This document shows, one piece after another, positions 19,419 to 30,374 of a DNA stretch of 64,000 bases. A model generated the notes under the pieces. That model worked only from the letters and a program-made list of their open reading frames with translations. It ran no database searches and was not told the origin of the DNA. The stretch is from Hyphomicrobiales bacterium (GTDB taxonomy: Bacteria; Pseudomonadota; Alphaproteobacteria; Rhizobiales; Rhizobiaceae). A program made the translations under genes and the position numbers. Numbering within the stretch: the stretch's first letter is position 1; every line of letters starts with the position of its first letter. The DNA is taken from the NCBI GenBank assembly GCA_900468805.1, contig UEIF01000004.1:81490-145489 (forward strand), in the 5' to 3' direction.

Positions 19419-20066
19419 ATGGCAAGCGCCGACCAACTGATCAACGCGTTTACGACGCTGCTCGTCACCATCGATCCGCCGGGGCTCGCCCCGCTCTTTC
19501 TCGGTCTCACTGTCGGCATGACCCGCCAGGAGCGCAAGCAGGTGGCGTTGCGCGGCTCGACCATCGCCTTCATCATCCTTGCCGTCTTCGCACTGTTCGG
19601 CTCCAGCGTGCTCGGCGTGCTCGGCATTTCCATCGGTGCCTTCCGGCTGGCGGGCGGCCTGCTGCTGTTCTGGATCGCTTTCGAAATGGTGTTCGAGAAG
19701 CGCCAGGACCGTAAGGAAAAGACCACGGAAGTGGCGATTACCAAGGATCATATCGAGAATATTGCCGTCTTCCCGCTGGCACTGCCGCTGATTGCCGGGC
19801 CGGGCGCCATTTCCGCGACGATCCTGCTGGGAGGCACCCTTCCCTCCACCGTCGAGCGTGCGCAACTGATCGGCGTTATCGCGGCCTGCTTGCTGATCAC
19901 GTTGGTGGTGCTTTTCCTCGCCGACCGGCTAGACCGCTTCCTCGGCGTCACGGGCCGGGCAATCCTGACCCGTCTTCTCGGAGTCATCCTGGCAGCGCTT
20001 GCCGCCCAGTTCGTTATCGATGGGGCAAAATCGGCGCTCAACCTGATCAGCGCCACACCGACATGA
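19419..20066 (+). CDS. MarC-family integral membrane protein
   Basis: 215 aa, about six membrane helices, with the family signature LVTIDPPGLAPLFLGLTVGMT near the N-terminus and FPLALPLIAGPGAISATILLG in the middle. Known members are inner-membrane proteins of unsettled function; the old link to antibiotic resistance is not supported. The ribosome site is GGAGAAG. Divergent from gyrA and convergent with ssb. Confidence 0.88.
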   Translation: MASADQLINAFTTLLVTIDPPGLAPLFLGLTVGMTRQERKQVALRGSTIAFIILAVFALFGSSVLGVLGISIGAFRLAGGLLLFWIAFEMVFEKRQDRKEKTTEVAITKDHIENIAVFPLALPLIAGPGAISATILLGGTLPSTVERAQLIGVIAACLLITLVVLFLADRLDRFLGVTGRAILTRLLGVILAALAAQFVIDGAKSALNLISATPT

Positions 20067-20090
20067 AAACGGCGCCCTCGGGCGCCGTTT
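20067..20090. terminator. Bidirectional hairpin between marC and ssb
   Basis: AAACGGCGCC (20067-20076) pairs with GGCGCCGTTT (20081-20090) around CTCG. T-runs are short on both strands (GTTTGC and GTTTTC). It sits immediately after the marC stop and 24 bp beyond the ssb stop. Confidence 0.7.
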
Positions 20091-20113
20091 GCAAGACTCC
20101 TGGACAAGACCGA

Positions 20114-20686
20114 TCAAAACGGAATGTCGTCGTCGAGATCACGCGAGAAGTTGCCGCCGCCGGCACTACTACCGCCGCCGCTGCTTCCGCCACTACGTCC
20201 ACCACCGCTACCGCTACGGCCACCGCCGGATGACTGCGCCGGCGCACCGTAATCGTCGCCATAACCGCCGCCGCCGAAATCGTCGCCGCCACGGCCGCCG
20301 CCGAAGCCGGAGCCAGCACCGCCGCCCTCACCTCCGCGCCCGTCGAGCATCGTCAGCGTCGAATTGAAGCCCTGCAGCACGACTTCCGTCGAGTAGCGGT
20401 CGGCGCCAGTCTGGTCCTGCCACTTGCGGGTCTGCAGCGCGCCTTCGATATAAAGCTTGGCGCCCTTCTTCACATATTGCTCGACGACCTTGCAGAGGCC
20501 TTCGTTGAAGACCACTACGGTGTGCCATTCTGTCTTTTCGCGGCGCTCGCCGGAATTGCGGTCGCGCCATGTTTCAGACGTCGCGATGCGGAGGTTGGCG
20601 ATCGGCCGGCCATCCTGCGTGCGGCGGATTTCGGGGTCGGCGCCCACGTTTCCGATCAGAATTACCTTGTTCACACTGCCAGCCAT
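20114..20686 (-). CDS. ssb: Single-stranded DNA-binding protein
   Basis: 190 aa. The OB-fold covers residues 1-115 ([39 protein letters not shown]). A Gly/Ser-rich flexible linker follows (residues 120-180), then the acidic tip DDDIPF that recruits repair and replication partners. Divergent from uvrA across 256 bp holding a LexA box, the same arrangement as in many alphaproteobacteria. Confidence 0.97.
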   Translation of the reverse strand: MAGSVNKVILIGNVGADPEIRRTQDGRPIANLRIATSETWRDRNSGERREKTEWHTVVVFNEGLCKVVEQYVKKGAKLYIEGALQTRKWQDQTGADRYSTEVVLQGFNSTLTMLDGRGGEGGGAGSGFGGGRGGDDFGGGGYGDDYGAPAQSSGGGRSGSGGGRSGGSSGGGSSAGGGNFSRDLDDDIPF

Positions 20687-20799
20687 ATCATTTCACCTTA
20701 CTGCCGCCCTGACCGGCGGCGTTCAAAACCATCGACATACTCTAAACCATAGAGGACAAGCGGTGCGCATCCAGCCCCGCTTAATCCACAAGGAATTTT

Positions 20800-20814
20800 G
20801 TTCTTTATTTGTTC
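20800..20814. promoter_or_regulatory. LexA (SOS) box of alphaproteobacterial type
   Basis: GTTC-TTTATTT-GTTC is an exact GTTC-N7-GTTC match to the LexA target of Rhizobiales. It lies 129 bp before the uvrA ATG and 114 bp before the ssb ATG, so both could be SOS-induced; uvrA control is the established case in the group. Confidence 0.85.
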
Positions 20815-20942
20815 TATTTATTCGCTATGATCCTGTCAACAGAATCGAAAACCTTTGTTGTTCCGGACATTCAGCCTCGACTCGCCCACCGGCATCACTA
20901 CATAAGGGCTGTTATTCCCCCAAACGACTTGAAGCAGAGACG

Positions 20943-23867
20943 ATGAGCGAACTGAAGACGATCTCCATCCGTGGCGCGCGTGAGCATAATCTGAAGGGCA
21001 TCGACCTCGATCTGCCGCGCAATAAGCTCATCGTCATGACCGGCCTCTCCGGATCCGGCAAGTCCTCGCTTGCCTTCGACACGATCTATGCCGAGGGACA
21101 GCGCCGCTATGTCGAAAGCCTTTCGGCCTATGCGCGCCAGTTCCTGGAAATGATGCAGAAGCCCGATGTCGACCAGATCGACGGGCTGTCGCCGGCGATC
21201 TCGATCGAGCAGAAGACGACCTCGCGCAATCCGCGCTCGACGGTCGGCACGGTTACGGAAATCTACGACTATATGCGCCTCTTGTTTGCGCGCGTCGGCG
21301 TTCCCTACTCGCCTGCGACGGGCCTGCCGATCGAAAGCCAGACGGTCAGCCAGATGGTCGATCGGGTGCTGGCTTTCGAGGAAGGCACGCGTCTTTATAT
21401 ATTGGCGCCGATGATCCGCGGACGTAAGGGCGAGTACAAGAAAGAGCTGGCGGAGCTCATGAAAAAGGGCTTCCAGCGCGTCAAGGTGGACGGCCAGTTC
21501 TACGAGATCGCCGATGCGCCTGTTCTCGACAAGAAGTACAAGCACGATATCGATATTGTCATCGACCGTATTGTCGTACGACCGGATATGGCATCGCGCC
21601 TTGCCGACAGTTTCGAGACGGCGCTGAAGCTCGCCGACGGCCTTGCCGTTGCCGAATTCGCCGACAAGCCGCTTCCGCCCGAAGAAACCTCGGCCGGCGG
21701 CTCGGCCAACAAGTCGCTCAACGAGACGCATGAGCGTGTGCTGTTTTCGGAAAAGTTTGCCTGCCCGGTTTCCGGCTTCACCATTCCGGAGATCGAGCCG
21801 CGGCTCTTTTCGTTCAACAATCCCTTCGGCGCCTGCCCGACCTGCGACGGTCTCGGCTCACAGCAGAAGATCGACCCTGATCTGATCGTGCCTGAGCCTG
21901 AGCGCACGCTGCGCGACGGCGCCATCGCGCCCTGGGCCAAGTCGACCTCGCCCTACTACAACCAGACGCTCGAAGCGCTCGGCAAGCATTTCGGCTTCAA
22001 GCTCGGCAGCCGCTGGAACGATCTCCCCGAAAAGGCCCGGGATGTCATCCTGAACGGCACCGAGGAGAAGATCGAATTCCACTATGCCGACGGCGCACGC
22101 ACTTACACGACCTCGAAGAATTTCGAGGGCATCGTGCCCAATCTCGAACGGCGCTGGAAGGAAACGGATTCCGCCTGGGCGCGCGAGGATATTGAGCGCT
22201 TCATGTCGGCAGCCCCCTGCCCGTCCTGCAACGGCTATCGCCTGAAGCCTGAGGCGCTCGCCGTGAAAATCAACAGGCTGCATATCGGCGAAGTCACTCA
22301 GATGTCGATCCGCATCGCTCGCGACTGGTTCGAGACGCTGCCGGCAACCTTCAACGCCAAGCAGAACGAGATTGCCGTGCGCATTCTCAAGGAAATCCGC
22401 GACCGCTTGCGGTTCCTGAACGATGTCGGCCTCGAATATCTCAGCCTGTCACGCAATTCCGGTACGCTGTCAGGCGGTGAAAGCCAGCGTATCCGGCTTG
22501 CCTCGCAGATCGGCTCCGGCTTGACCGGCGTTCTCTATGTACTCGACGAGCCGTCGATCGGCCTGCACCAGCGCGACAATGCGCGGCTTCTCGACACGCT
22601 GAAGCACCTGCGCGACATCGGCAACACGGTCATCGTCGTAGAGCATGACGAGGACGCGATCCTGACGGCGGACGATGTGGTCGATATCGGCCCGGCAGCC
22701 GGCGTGCATGGCGGCCAGGTAGTGGCGCATGGCACGCCGCAGGAAATCATGGCCAATCCGAAGTCGCTGACCGGGAAGTATCTCTCCGGCGAACTTGGCG
22801 TGACCCTGCCCGACGAACGCCGCAAGCCGAAGAAGGGCAAGGAGATCAAGGTCGTCGGCGCCCGCGGCAACAATCTGAAGAATGTCACGGCGGCAATTCC
22901 GCTCGGCGTCTTTACGGCGGTGACGGGTGTTTCGGGCGGCGGCAAGTCCACCTTCCTGATCGAGACGCTTTACAAGTCGGCGGCGCGTCGCGTCATGGGT
23001 GCGCGTGAAATCCCTGCCGATCACGATCGCATCGATGGCTTCGAGCATATCGACAAGGTGATCGACATCGATCAGTCGCCGATCGGTCGCACACCCCGTT
23101 CGAACCCGGCGACCTATACCGGCGCCTTCACACCGATCCGCGACTGGTTTGCCGGTCTGCCGGAGGCGAAAGCGCGCGGTTATCAACCGGGCCGCTTCTC
23201 CTTCAACGTCAAGGGCGGCCGCTGCGAGGCGTGCCAGGGCGACGGCGTCATCAAGATCGAGATGCATTTCCTGCCTGATGTATATGTCACCTGCGATGTC
23301 TGCCACGGTAAGCGTTACAACCGCGAAACGCTCGACGTCACCTTCAAGGGCAAGTCGATTTCCGACGTGCTGGATATGACGGTGGAAGAAGGCGTCGAGT
23401 TCTTCACCGCGGTCCCGGCGGTACGTGACAAGCTGCAGTCACTTTTCGATGTCGGCCTCGGTTACATCAAGGTCGGTCAGCAGGCCAATACGCTGTCGGG
23501 CGGCGAGGCACAGCGCGTCAAGCTCGCCAAGGAATTGTCGAAGCGTTCGACAGGCCGCACACTTTATATTCTCGACGAGCCGACCACCGGCCTGCACTTC
23601 CATGACGTCGCCAAGCTTCTGGAGATGCTGCACGAATTGGTCAATCAGGGCAATTCTGTCGTGGTCATCGAGCACAATCTCGAGGTCATCAAGACGGCCG
23701 ACTGGATCCTCGATTTCGGTCCTGAGGGCGGCGACGGTGGTGGCGAGATCGTGGCCGTCGGCACACCCGAGGCGATCGTCAAGGAGAAGCGCTCCTATAC
23801 CGGCCATTTCCTCAAGGAGTTGCTGGAGCGGCGGCCGGTCAAGAAGACGGTCGCAGCAGCGGAATGA
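20943..23867 (+). CDS. uvrA: Excinuclease ABC subunit A
   Basis: Damage-recognition ATPase of nucleotide excision repair, acting with UvrB. 974 aa from [19 protein letters not shown]; the longer frame from 20457 covers the promoter and is rejected. Two ABC modules are visible: Walker [13 protein letters not shown] near residue 33 and [16 protein letters not shown] near 660, with signatures [12 protein letters not shown] and [12 protein letters not shown]. Zinc-finger cysteines appear in [14 protein letters not shown] and [18 protein letters not shown]. It is under the LexA box at 20800, and its TGA overlaps the start of the next gene. Confidence 0.98.
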   Translation: MSELKTISIRGAREHNLKGIDLDLPRNKLIVMTGLSGSGKSSLAFDTIYAEGQRRYVESLSAYARQFLEMMQKPDVDQIDGLSPAISIEQKTTSRNPRSTVGTVTEIYDYMRLLFARVGVPYSPATGLPIESQTVSQMVDRVLAFEEGTRLYILAPMIRGRKGEYKKELAELMKKGFQRVKVDGQFYEIADAPVLDKKYKHDIDIVIDRIVVRPDMASRLADSFETALKLADGLAVAEFADKPLPPEETSAGGSANKSLNETHERVLFSEKFACPVSGFTIPEIEPRLFSFNNPFGACPTCDGLGSQQKIDPDLIVPEPERTLRDGAIAPWAKSTSPYYNQTLEALGKHFGFKLGSRWNDLPEKARDVILNGTEEKIEFHYADGARTYTTSKNFEGIVPNLERRWKETDSAWAREDIERFMSAAPCPSCNGYRLKPEALAVKINRLHIGEVTQMSIRIARDWFETLPATFNAKQNEIAVRILKEIRDRLRFLNDVGLEYLSLSRNSGTLSGGESQRIRLASQIGSGLTGVLYVLDEPSIGLHQRDNARLLDTLKHLRDIGNTVIVVEHDEDAILTADDVVDIGPAAGVHGGQVVAHGTPQEIMANPKSLTGKYLSGELGVTLPDERRKPKKGKEIKVVGARGNNLKNVTAAIPLGVFTAVTGVSGGGKSTFLIETLYKSAARRVMGAREIPADHDRIDGFEHIDKVIDIDQSPIGRTPRSNPATYTGAFTPIRDWFAGLPEAKARGYQPGRFSFNVKGGRCEACQGDGVIKIEMHFLPDVYVTCDVCHGKRYNRETLDVTFKGKSISDVLDMTVEEGVEFFTAVPAVRDKLQSLFDVGLGYIKVGQQANTLSGGEAQRVKLAKELSKRSTGRTLYILDEPTTGLHFHDVAKLLEMLHELVNQGNSVVVIEHNLEVIKTADWILDFGPEGGDGGGEIVAVGTPEAIVKEKRSYTGHFLKELLERRPVKKTVAAAE

Positions 23868-24343
23868 CGATGCGGCTCGCCACGATTGCGGAACTTCCTG
23901 CGGTCGTGGCGCTGACATCGGCTGCCTATCAGCCCTATACCGATCTTTTCGGCTATCCGCCGGTCCCGGTGACGGAAGATTATGTGCCGCGCATCGAGCG
24001 AGGCGAGGTCTGGCTGCGGGAGGCGGACCGCGCGGTGGTGGGACTTTCCGTCATCGAGCGCCACGCCGACCACGTGATGCTTTTCAGTATCGCGGTATCG
24101 CCTGACGCTCAGAAGGCGGGACATGGCGTGGCCATGCTGCGCTGGCTGGAAGACAAGTCGTGGGAATGGGCCGTGCCGGAGATCCGGCTTTATACAAATG
24201 CGCGCATGGAGCGGAACATTGCGCTCTATTGCGCCTTCGGTTTTCAGGAAACGGGTCGCCGGCCCAATCCCTATCGGCCAGGATGGACCATCGTCGACAT
24301 GGCAAAGACGGTCGACGGGTCAAAGAAGGTTGGCGCGATCTAG
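23864..24343 (+). CDS. GNAT-family N-acetyltransferase
   Basis: 159 aa, one GNAT domain. The acetyl-CoA loop is the [14 protein letters not shown] region (Q/RxxGxG type), after beta-4 [11 protein letters not shown]. The end has [23 protein letters not shown], the usual C-terminal GNAT motif. Substrate unknown. The ATG overlaps the uvrA stop by 4 bp, so it is co-expressed with uvrA, though any repair role is speculation. Confidence 0.85.
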   Translation: MTMRLATIAELPAVVALTSAAYQPYTDLFGYPPVPVTEDYVPRIERGEVWLREADRAVVGLSVIERHADHVMLFSIAVSPDAQKAGHGVAMLRWLEDKSWEWAVPEIRLYTNARMERNIALYCAFGFQETGRRPNPYRPGWTIVDMAKTVDGSKKVGAI

Positions 24344-24367
24344 GGGATCGCAAGCGAGGAGGAACAG

Positions 24368-25174
24368 ATGAGCAAATCGGGCACGATCCGCGTGGGCATC
24401 GGCGGCTGGACTTTCGAGCCGTGGCGCGGCCATTTCTTTCCGGCCGACCTCAAGCAGAAGGACGAGCTGAACTATGCCAGCCGCCAGCTTAAGGTTATCG
24501 AGGTCAACGGCACCTATTACAGCACGCAGAAGCCGGCAGTCTTCGCTAAATGGGCCGCCGACGTGCCTGACGGCTTCATCTTTTCGCTGAAGGCAACGCG
24601 TTACACCACAAACCGGAGGGTGCTTGCCGAAGCCTGGGAGTCGATGGAGAAATTCCTGTCGTCGGGTATCAGCGAACTCGGCAATCATCTCGGCCCTCTG
24701 CTCTGGCAGTTCGCACCGACGAAGAAATTCGAGCCCGATGATTTCGAAGCCTTCCTGAAGCTACTGCCGGAAAAGCAGGACGGGCTGAAGCTGCGCCATG
24801 TCGTGGAGGTCCGCCACGACTCCTTCAAGGTGCCGGAATTCGTGGCACTTCTTGAGAAATACGGCGTGGCGCCCGTCTGCGCCGAACATTTCGACTATCC
24901 GATGATTGCCGACGTGACGGCGGACTTCGTCTATACCCGTCTGCAGAAGGGATCGGACGATATTCCGACCTGCTATCCGGAAAAAGAGCTGGAGGACTGG
25001 ACCAAGCGGCTTCAGATATGGGCCGAAGGCAAGGTTCCCGACGATCTGCCGCTGATCGACAAGGACAGGAAGGTCAAGGTCGAGCCGCGCGACGTCTTTG
25101 CCTTCATGATCCATGAGGGCAAGGTCAATGCGCCGCATGGGGCAATCGCCCTGCAGAAACACACTGACGGCTGA
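24368..25174 (+). CDS. DUF72 (YecE-like) family protein
   Basis: 268 aa, TIM-barrel-like family of unknown function. Motifs are IRVGIGGWTFEPWRGHFFP at the N-terminus, VNGTYYSTQKPAVFAKWA, FSLKATRYTTN, GPLLWQF and VEVRHDSF. The ribosome site GAGGAGGAA overlaps the gap after the GNAT gene (24 bp), so it is likely the end of the uvrA transcript. Convergent with nnrDE with 4 bp between stops. Confidence 0.85.
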   Translation: MSKSGTIRVGIGGWTFEPWRGHFFPADLKQKDELNYASRQLKVIEVNGTYYSTQKPAVFAKWAADVPDGFIFSLKATRYTTNRRVLAEAWESMEKFLSSGISELGNHLGPLLWQFAPTKKFEPDDFEAFLKLLPEKQDGLKLRHVVEVRHDSFKVPEFVALLEKYGVAPVCAEHFDYPMIADVTADFVYTRLQKGSDDIPTCYPEKELEDWTKRLQIWAEGKVPDDLPLIDKDRKVKVEPRDVFAFMIHEGKVNAPHGAIALQKHTDG

Positions 25175-25178
25175 TAGC

Positions 25179-26651
25179 TCAAAAAGGCAGCACGTGCGCG
25201 GCGAGATCTTCGGCCGTCAGCCCCTTGCCGGCGCGCTGCCCCGCTTCTCCATGCAGCCAGACGCCGGCAGCCGCTGCCTCGAAGGCCGGCAAGCCCTGGG
25301 CGAGCAGGCCGCCGATGATGCCCGCAAGTACATCGCCCGAGCCGGCGGTAGCGAGCCAGGCCGGTGCATTGGTATTGATCAGCGCCCGGCCGTCCGGCGA
25401 GGCGATGACGGTATCGGCGCCCTTGTAAATGACCGCTGCGTTGGCGCGACGAGCAGCGGCAAGCGCCTTGTCCACCTTGCCTGCCTTCTTGTCGGCGGCG
25501 ATATCGGGAAAGAGGCGGGCGAACTCGCCGTCATGCGGCGTCAGTACAAGGCGCGGTTCTCCTGCGAACAGCTCGAAAAGCACCTTCGTATCATCCTTGA
25601 AGGAACTGATGCCGTCGGCATCGAGAATGAGATGGCGGTCGCACAGCAGGGACACAAAATCGCGGGCCTTCTTTCCGATACCGAAACCGGGCCCGAGAAC
25701 GAAGGTCTGGAGGCGCGCATCCCCGAGCCAATCCTCCAATGCAGCCGCATCGTCGATGGCGTGCAGCATGATGGCAGTTAGGTGAGCGCCGTTGGCGGCA
25801 AGAGCTTCAGTCGGCGCCGCTATGGTCACCAGCCCTGCCCCAGCCTTCAGGCCCGCCATGGCCGACATGCGGGCTGCCCCTGTCTTGCTCGCCTCTCCTG
25901 AAAACACGACGAGATGGCCGCGCTTGTATTTGTGTGTCTCTACCCGCTCGGCAGGCATGGCGGCGCGCCAGGCAGCGGGCGTGTTCTCGGCTACGAGGCC
26001 GCTCGTCTGCGCCCTGATGATACGTCCTGGAATACCGATATCGAAGACTTCCAGCTCTCCGCAGAGCTCCCTGCCCGGCATCAGCAGATGGCCGGGTTTG
26101 CGGGTCATGAAAGTCACGGTACGTGTCGCGCGGAAGGCAGCGCCGAGCACGCTGCCGGTGCGCCCGTCGAGACCGGATGGCAGGTCAATGGCGATGACGG
26201 GAATTTTGGCAGCGTCGATCTTGCCAATCAGATGAGCTACATCGGCCGGAACATCGCGTGCAAGGCCGGCTCCGAAGAGGCCATCGATAACGATATCGCC
26301 TAGTTGTGGATCATAGTCGCCGATATCCTGTCCCTTCAGCGTACAGGCAGCCCTCGCCCGAGCTGCGTCACCCTTCAGCCTGGCCGGATCGCCGAGATGG
26401 AAGATCTCCGTCCGCGCGCCGCTCTCCACCATGAGCCGGGCGACGACATAGCCGTCGCCGCCATTGTTGCCGGGACCGCAGAGGACGGCAAAGCGCGAGG
26501 CGCCCGGATAAAGGCGCAAAGCCGCAGCCGCCACGGCGGCCCCCGCTTTCTCCATCAGGCCATAGGAATCGATTCCGGATTCGGCGGCGGCCTTATCGGC
26601 CGCAGCCATTTCGACAGGCGCCAGGAGGAGATCGGAAAGATGTTTGCTCAT
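25179..26651 (-). CDS. nnrDE: Bifunctional NAD(P)H-hydrate epimerase / ADP-dependent dehydratase
   Basis: Repairs hydrated NAD(P)H made by heat or GAPDH. The N-terminal epimerase domain (about residues 1-215) has VLCGPGNNGGDGYVVARLM and DGLFGAGLARDV; the C-terminal ribokinase-like dehydratase (about 225-490) has FVLGPGFGIGKKA, VLTPHDGEFARLFP and ATAGSGDVLAGIIGGLLAQG. 490 aa from the ATG at 26651; the frame extends four codons to a TTG. Fusion of the two activities is normal in bacteria. Divergent from glnB. Confidence 0.93.
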   Translation of the reverse strand: MSKHLSDLLLAPVEMAAADKAAAESGIDSYGLMEKAGAAVAAAALRLYPGASRFAVLCGPGNNGGDGYVVARLMVESGARTEIFHLGDPARLKGDAARARAACTLKGQDIGDYDPQLGDIVIDGLFGAGLARDVPADVAHLIGKIDAAKIPVIAIDLPSGLDGRTGSVLGAAFRATRTVTFMTRKPGHLLMPGRELCGELEVFDIGIPGRIIRAQTSGLVAENTPAAWRAAMPAERVETHKYKRGHLVVFSGEASKTGAARMSAMAGLKAGAGLVTIAAPTEALAANGAHLTAIMLHAIDDAAALEDWLGDARLQTFVLGPGFGIGKKARDFVSLLCDRHLILDADGISSFKDDTKVLFELFAGEPRLVLTPHDGEFARLFPDIAADKKAGKVDKALAAARRANAAVIYKGADTVIASPDGRALINTNAPAWLATAGSGDVLAGIIGGLLAQGLPAFEAAAAGVWLHGEAGQRAGKGLTAEDLAAHVLPF

Positions 26652-27334
<683 letters not shown>

Positions 27335-27413
27335 TCAGCTTTGCCTGTCGGCGAAGCTCACCCATCCTCATCGCACATAACGTAACGTCATCACAAAACA
27401 GAGGAAGCATCTA

Positions 27414-28823
27414 ATGGCGACCGCTAGCGAAATCCTGAAGCAGATCAAGGAAAACGACGTAAAGTTCGTCGACCTGCGCTTTACCGACCCCAAGGGCAAG
27501 CTGCAGCACGTAACGATGGACGTCGTCTGCGTCGATGAAGACATGTTCGCCGATGGCGTCATGTTCGACGGTTCCTCGATCGGCGGCTGGAAGGCCATCA
27601 ACGAGTCCGACATGGTGCTGATGCCAGACACCGAAACGGTGCATATGGACCCGTTCTTTGCCCAGTCGACCATGGTCATCGTCTGCGACATCCTCGACCC
27701 GGTTTCCGGCGAAGCCTATAACCGCGATCCGCGCGGCACCGCCAAGAAGGCCGAAGCCTATCTGAAGGCGTCCGGTATCGGTGACACGATATTCGTCGGC
27801 CCGGAAGCTGAATTCTTCGTCTTCGACGACGTCAAGTACAAGGCCGATCCCTACAATACTGGCTTCAAGCTGGACTCCACCGAATTGCCGTCGAACGACG
27901 ACACCGACTACGAGACCGGCAACCTCGGCCACCGTCCGCGCGTCAAGGGCGGCTATTTCCCGGTTCCGCCTGTCGACAGCGCCCAGGACATGCGTTCGGA
28001 AATGCTGACGGTTCTCTCCGAGATGGGCGTCGTCGTCGAAAAGCACCACCACGAAGTGGCTGCTGCCCAGCACGAGCTCGGCATCAAGTTCGATACGCTC
28101 GTTCGCAACGCCGACAAGATGCAGATCTACAAGTATGTCGTCCATCAGGTCGCCAATGCCTACGGCAAGACGGCAACCTTCATGCCGAAGCCAATCTTCG
28201 GCGACAACGGCTCGGGCATGCACGTCCATCAGTCGATCTGGAAGGGCGGCAAGCCGACCTTCGCCGGCGACGAATATGCGGGTCTTTCCGAATCCTGCCT
28301 CTACTACATCGGCGGCATCATCAAGCATGCCAAGGCAATCAACGCCTTCACCAACCCGTCGACGAACTCCTACAAGCGTCTCGTTCCGGGTTATGAAGCT
28401 CCGGTTCTGCTGGCCTATTCCGCCCGCAACCGCTCGGCTTCGTGCCGCATTCCGTTCGGCACAAACCCGAAGGCAAAGCGCGTCGAAGTTCGCTTCCCGG
28501 ATCCGACCGCCAACCCCTACCTCGCCTTCGCTGCCATGCTGATGGCAGGCCTCGACGGCATCAAGAACAAGATCCATCCCGGCAAGGCCATGGACAAGGA
28601 CCTCTACGACCTGCCGCCGAAGGAACTGAAGAAGATTCCGACCGTCTGCGGCTCTCTGCGCGAAGCGCTCGAAAGCCTCGACAAGGACCGCAAGTTCCTG
28701 ACGGCCGGCGGCGTCTTCGACGACGACCAGATCGACGCCTTCATCGAACTGAAGATGGCCGAGGTGATGCGCTTCGAAATGACGCCGCATCCGGTCGAAT
28801 ACGACATGTACTACTCGGCATAA
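27414..28823 (+). CDS. glnA: Glutamine synthetase type I
   Basis: Glutamate + ammonia + ATP to glutamine, the main ammonium assimilation step; dodecamer in the cytoplasm. 469 aa, GSI length. Motifs: [18 protein letters not shown], the ATP-binding [10 protein letters not shown], and the adenylylation site DKDLYDLPP at Tyr398, so it is controlled by GlnE and, through PII, by the gene just upstream. The ribosome site is AGAGGAAG. A strong terminator follows at 28836. Confidence 0.98.
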   Translation: MATASEILKQIKENDVKFVDLRFTDPKGKLQHVTMDVVCVDEDMFADGVMFDGSSIGGWKAINESDMVLMPDTETVHMDPFFAQSTMVIVCDILDPVSGEAYNRDPRGTAKKAEAYLKASGIGDTIFVGPEAEFFVFDDVKYKADPYNTGFKLDSTELPSNDDTDYETGNLGHRPRVKGGYFPVPPVDSAQDMRSEMLTVLSEMGVVVEKHHHEVAAAQHELGIKFDTLVRNADKMQIYKYVVHQVANAYGKTATFMPKPIFGDNGSGMHVHQSIWKGGKPTFAGDEYAGLSESCLYYIGGIIKHAKAINAFTNPSTNSYKRLVPGYEAPVLLAYSARNRSASCRIPFGTNPKAKRVEVRFPDPTANPYLAFAAMLMAGLDGIKNKIHPGKAMDKDLYDLPPKELKKIPTVCGSLREALESLDKDRKFLTAGGVFDDDQIDAFIELKMAEVMRFEMTPHPVEYDMYYSA

Positions 28824-28835
28824 GACAGGAAATGG

Positions 28836-28862
28836 AAGCCCCGGTTCGCCGGGGCTTTTTTC
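28836..28862 (+). terminator. Rho-independent terminator of glnA
   Basis: Stem AGCCCCGG (28837-28844), loop TTCG, stem CCGGGGCT (28849-28856), then six T. Very stable UUCG-type loop. Starts 13 bp after the glnA stop. Confidence 0.95.
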
Positions 28863-28977
28863 GATCCGGAGGCCACAGAGGTCGATGGGCAGATGACAAT
28901 CATGTGACGCAATCCCGCAAAAAATCTTGATTTGTGGGGGACCGATCACCAAATCAGGTGAGAAAGGAAGTCGTACC

Positions 28978-29307
28978 ATGAAAGAAAAACTAGCAAAGTT
29001 CAGTATAGGCGAAGTGGTCCGGCACAAGGTTTTCCCGTTTCGCGGCGTCATCTTCGACGTTGATCCAGAGTTCGCGAATACGGAAGAGTGGTGGAATTCC
29101 ATTCCCGCGGAAGTCCGCCCCAGCAAGGACCAGCCGTTCTACCATCTGCTTGCGGAGAACGACGACAGTGAGTATGTCGCCTATGTTTCCGAGCAGAACC
29201 TGATGAGCGACGAAAGCGATACGCCGCTTCGCAATCCGCAGGTCGAGCAGATCTTCGACCGCAGCCCGACAGGCCAGTTCAAACCCAAGATGAGCTTCGC
29301 CCACTAA
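28978..29307 (+). CDS. hspQ: HspQ family protein (YccV-like)
   Basis: 109 aa from the ATG at 28978, preceded by GAAAGGAAG. FSIGEVVRHKVFPFRGVIFDVDPEF and PFYHLLAENDDSEYVAYVSEQNL are the hemimethylated-DNA-binding/HspQ pattern. In enterobacteria HspQ is a heat-induced Lon adaptor and affects DnaA; that role is assumed by homology. Not co-transcribed with glnA, since a terminator intervenes. I could not see a convincing heat-shock promoter in the 115 bp upstream. Confidence 0.88.
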   Translation: MKEKLAKFSIGEVVRHKVFPFRGVIFDVDPEFANTEEWWNSIPAEVRPSKDQPFYHLLAENDDSEYVAYVSEQNLMSDESDTPLRNPQVEQIFDRSPTGQFKPKMSFAH

Positions 29308-29331
29308 GTCGGATGACATAACCTCAATAAC

Positions 29332-29356
29332 AAGGCCCCGCATCGCGGGGCCTTTT
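29332..29356 (+). terminator. Rho-independent terminator of hspQ
   Basis: AAGGCCCCGC (29332-29341) pairs with GCGGGGCCTT (29345-29354), followed by TTC. The loop is only three bases. Confidence 0.85.
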
Positions 29357-29364
29357 CTTTGGCA

Positions 29365-29393
29365 ACAAAAAACCCGGCCTGAAGCCGGGTTTT
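29365..29393 (-). terminator. Rho-independent terminator of ialB
   Basis: AAAACCCGGC (29369-29378) pairs with GCCGGGTTTT (29384-29393). On the minus strand the stem runs into TTTTTTGTTG. It lies 24 bp beyond the ialB stop and back to back with the hspQ terminator. Confidence 0.88.
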
Positions 29394-29417
29394 CCGTGAA
29401 TTCCTGAAAGTCCCCGA

Positions 29418-30089
29418 TTACTGGGCCTTTGCTGCCTTCTGGGCGTCTTCCAGCTTCTTGCGGGCTTCTTCAGCCTTCTTCTGCATGCTGTCCTGCAGGC
29501 TGCGCTGGCTTTCGGCAAGCTTCGATTCGGACACCGGTTCGCCGTCATAAGCGCCGGTGAAGCCTTCGAGCGAAACCTTGATCGGGTTCGGAGCGCGGCG
29601 GAAGTTGATCGAGGTGAAGACCACGTCGCTGCCCTTCTTGAGGCTTGCGATCATGGCGTCCGTCAGCGGGATTTCAGCCGTGCACTTGTCCGGCAGGCAG
29701 ACGGCGTAGTCGAGTTTCTGGCCCTTGCCGCCGTCGATCTGCATCGCGATGCCCGGGGGGATCAGGCGTGCGGCCGGAACCGAGACCTGAAGGATCTTGC
29801 GATTGATCTTGCCGGAAACCGAAATCAGGCCAACCGCCGTGACGAGCTGGCCGCCGTTTGCGAGAACCAGGTTCTGAACAACGCAGATGTCGTTGTCTTC
29901 CTGCTTGCTGCAGGTCTTGTACCAGCCGAGGCGCGGTGCACCGACGGCCTGTGCGGGAGCGTCAGCCGACGCTGCCGGCGCCTGGGCCGCCGCATCCTGT
30001 GCGAAGGACGAGACCGGAGCCGAAGCGCCGAAAACCACTGCCATAACGGACAGTGCTGCCCGCATTTTCTTTTCAGACTTGAACATCAT
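29418..30089 (-). CDS. ialB: Invasion-associated locus B (IalB) family protein
   Basis: 223 aa. A signal peptide (residues 1-30, cut near SSFA-QDAAA) is followed by an Ala/Pro-rich linker. The IalB domain covers about residues 50-175 with four Cys in two pairs (WYKTCSKQEDNDICVVQ and YAVCLPDKC), likely disulfides in the periplasm. The C-terminal 45 residues are a charged coiled-coil (SKLAESQRSLQDSMQKKAEE). The family is named for Bartonella, but is widespread in non-pathogenic rhizobia; its molecular role is unknown. The name refers to family, not to invasion. Confidence 0.85.
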   Translation of the reverse strand: MMFKSEKKMRAALSVMAVVFGASAPVSSFAQDAAAQAPAASADAPAQAVGAPRLGWYKTCSKQEDNDICVVQNLVLANGGQLVTAVGLISVSGKINRKILQVSVPAARLIPPGIAMQIDGGKGQKLDYAVCLPDKCTAEIPLTDAMIASLKKGSDVVFTSINFRRAPNPIKVSLEGFTGAYDGEPVSESKLAESQRSLQDSMQKKAEEARKKLEDAQKAAKAQ

Positions 30090-30374
30090 AACGAATTCCG
30101 TCTCCTGATATCCGTTGCGGGGCTACGTTCGGCCGCCCCAACCACCGGGTCGTTCGGCACTCCACCTCTTAAAAAAATAAGGCAAATGCATGACCCCAAA
30201 ACTTCGGGTCACGTGTTACATCGCAGCGTCGAAGATATCCAGCATTTCTTTGGCAATTCCGCGGGCATTTTGGCACATAGGTAAAGAAAGCGGCGGTTGC
30301 GGTTGGAATTGCGTGCTCTCATGTTACCCTTCCGGCGAATCGTGCCCATTGCCGCGCATCAAGGAATTTCAGCA

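Noticed and set aside
20457..20942. Upstream extension of uvrA
   Set aside because: The extra 162 codons cover the ssb antisense strand and the LexA box; the conserved uvrA start [12 protein letters not shown] is at 20943.
28921..28977. Heat-shock (sigma-32) promoter for hspQ
   Set aside because: CTTGAT is present, but no matching -10 element at proper spacing could be found by eye.
27411..29126. 571-codon minus-strand open frame
   Set aside because: Antisense to glnA and hspQ, both of which are clear on the plus strand.
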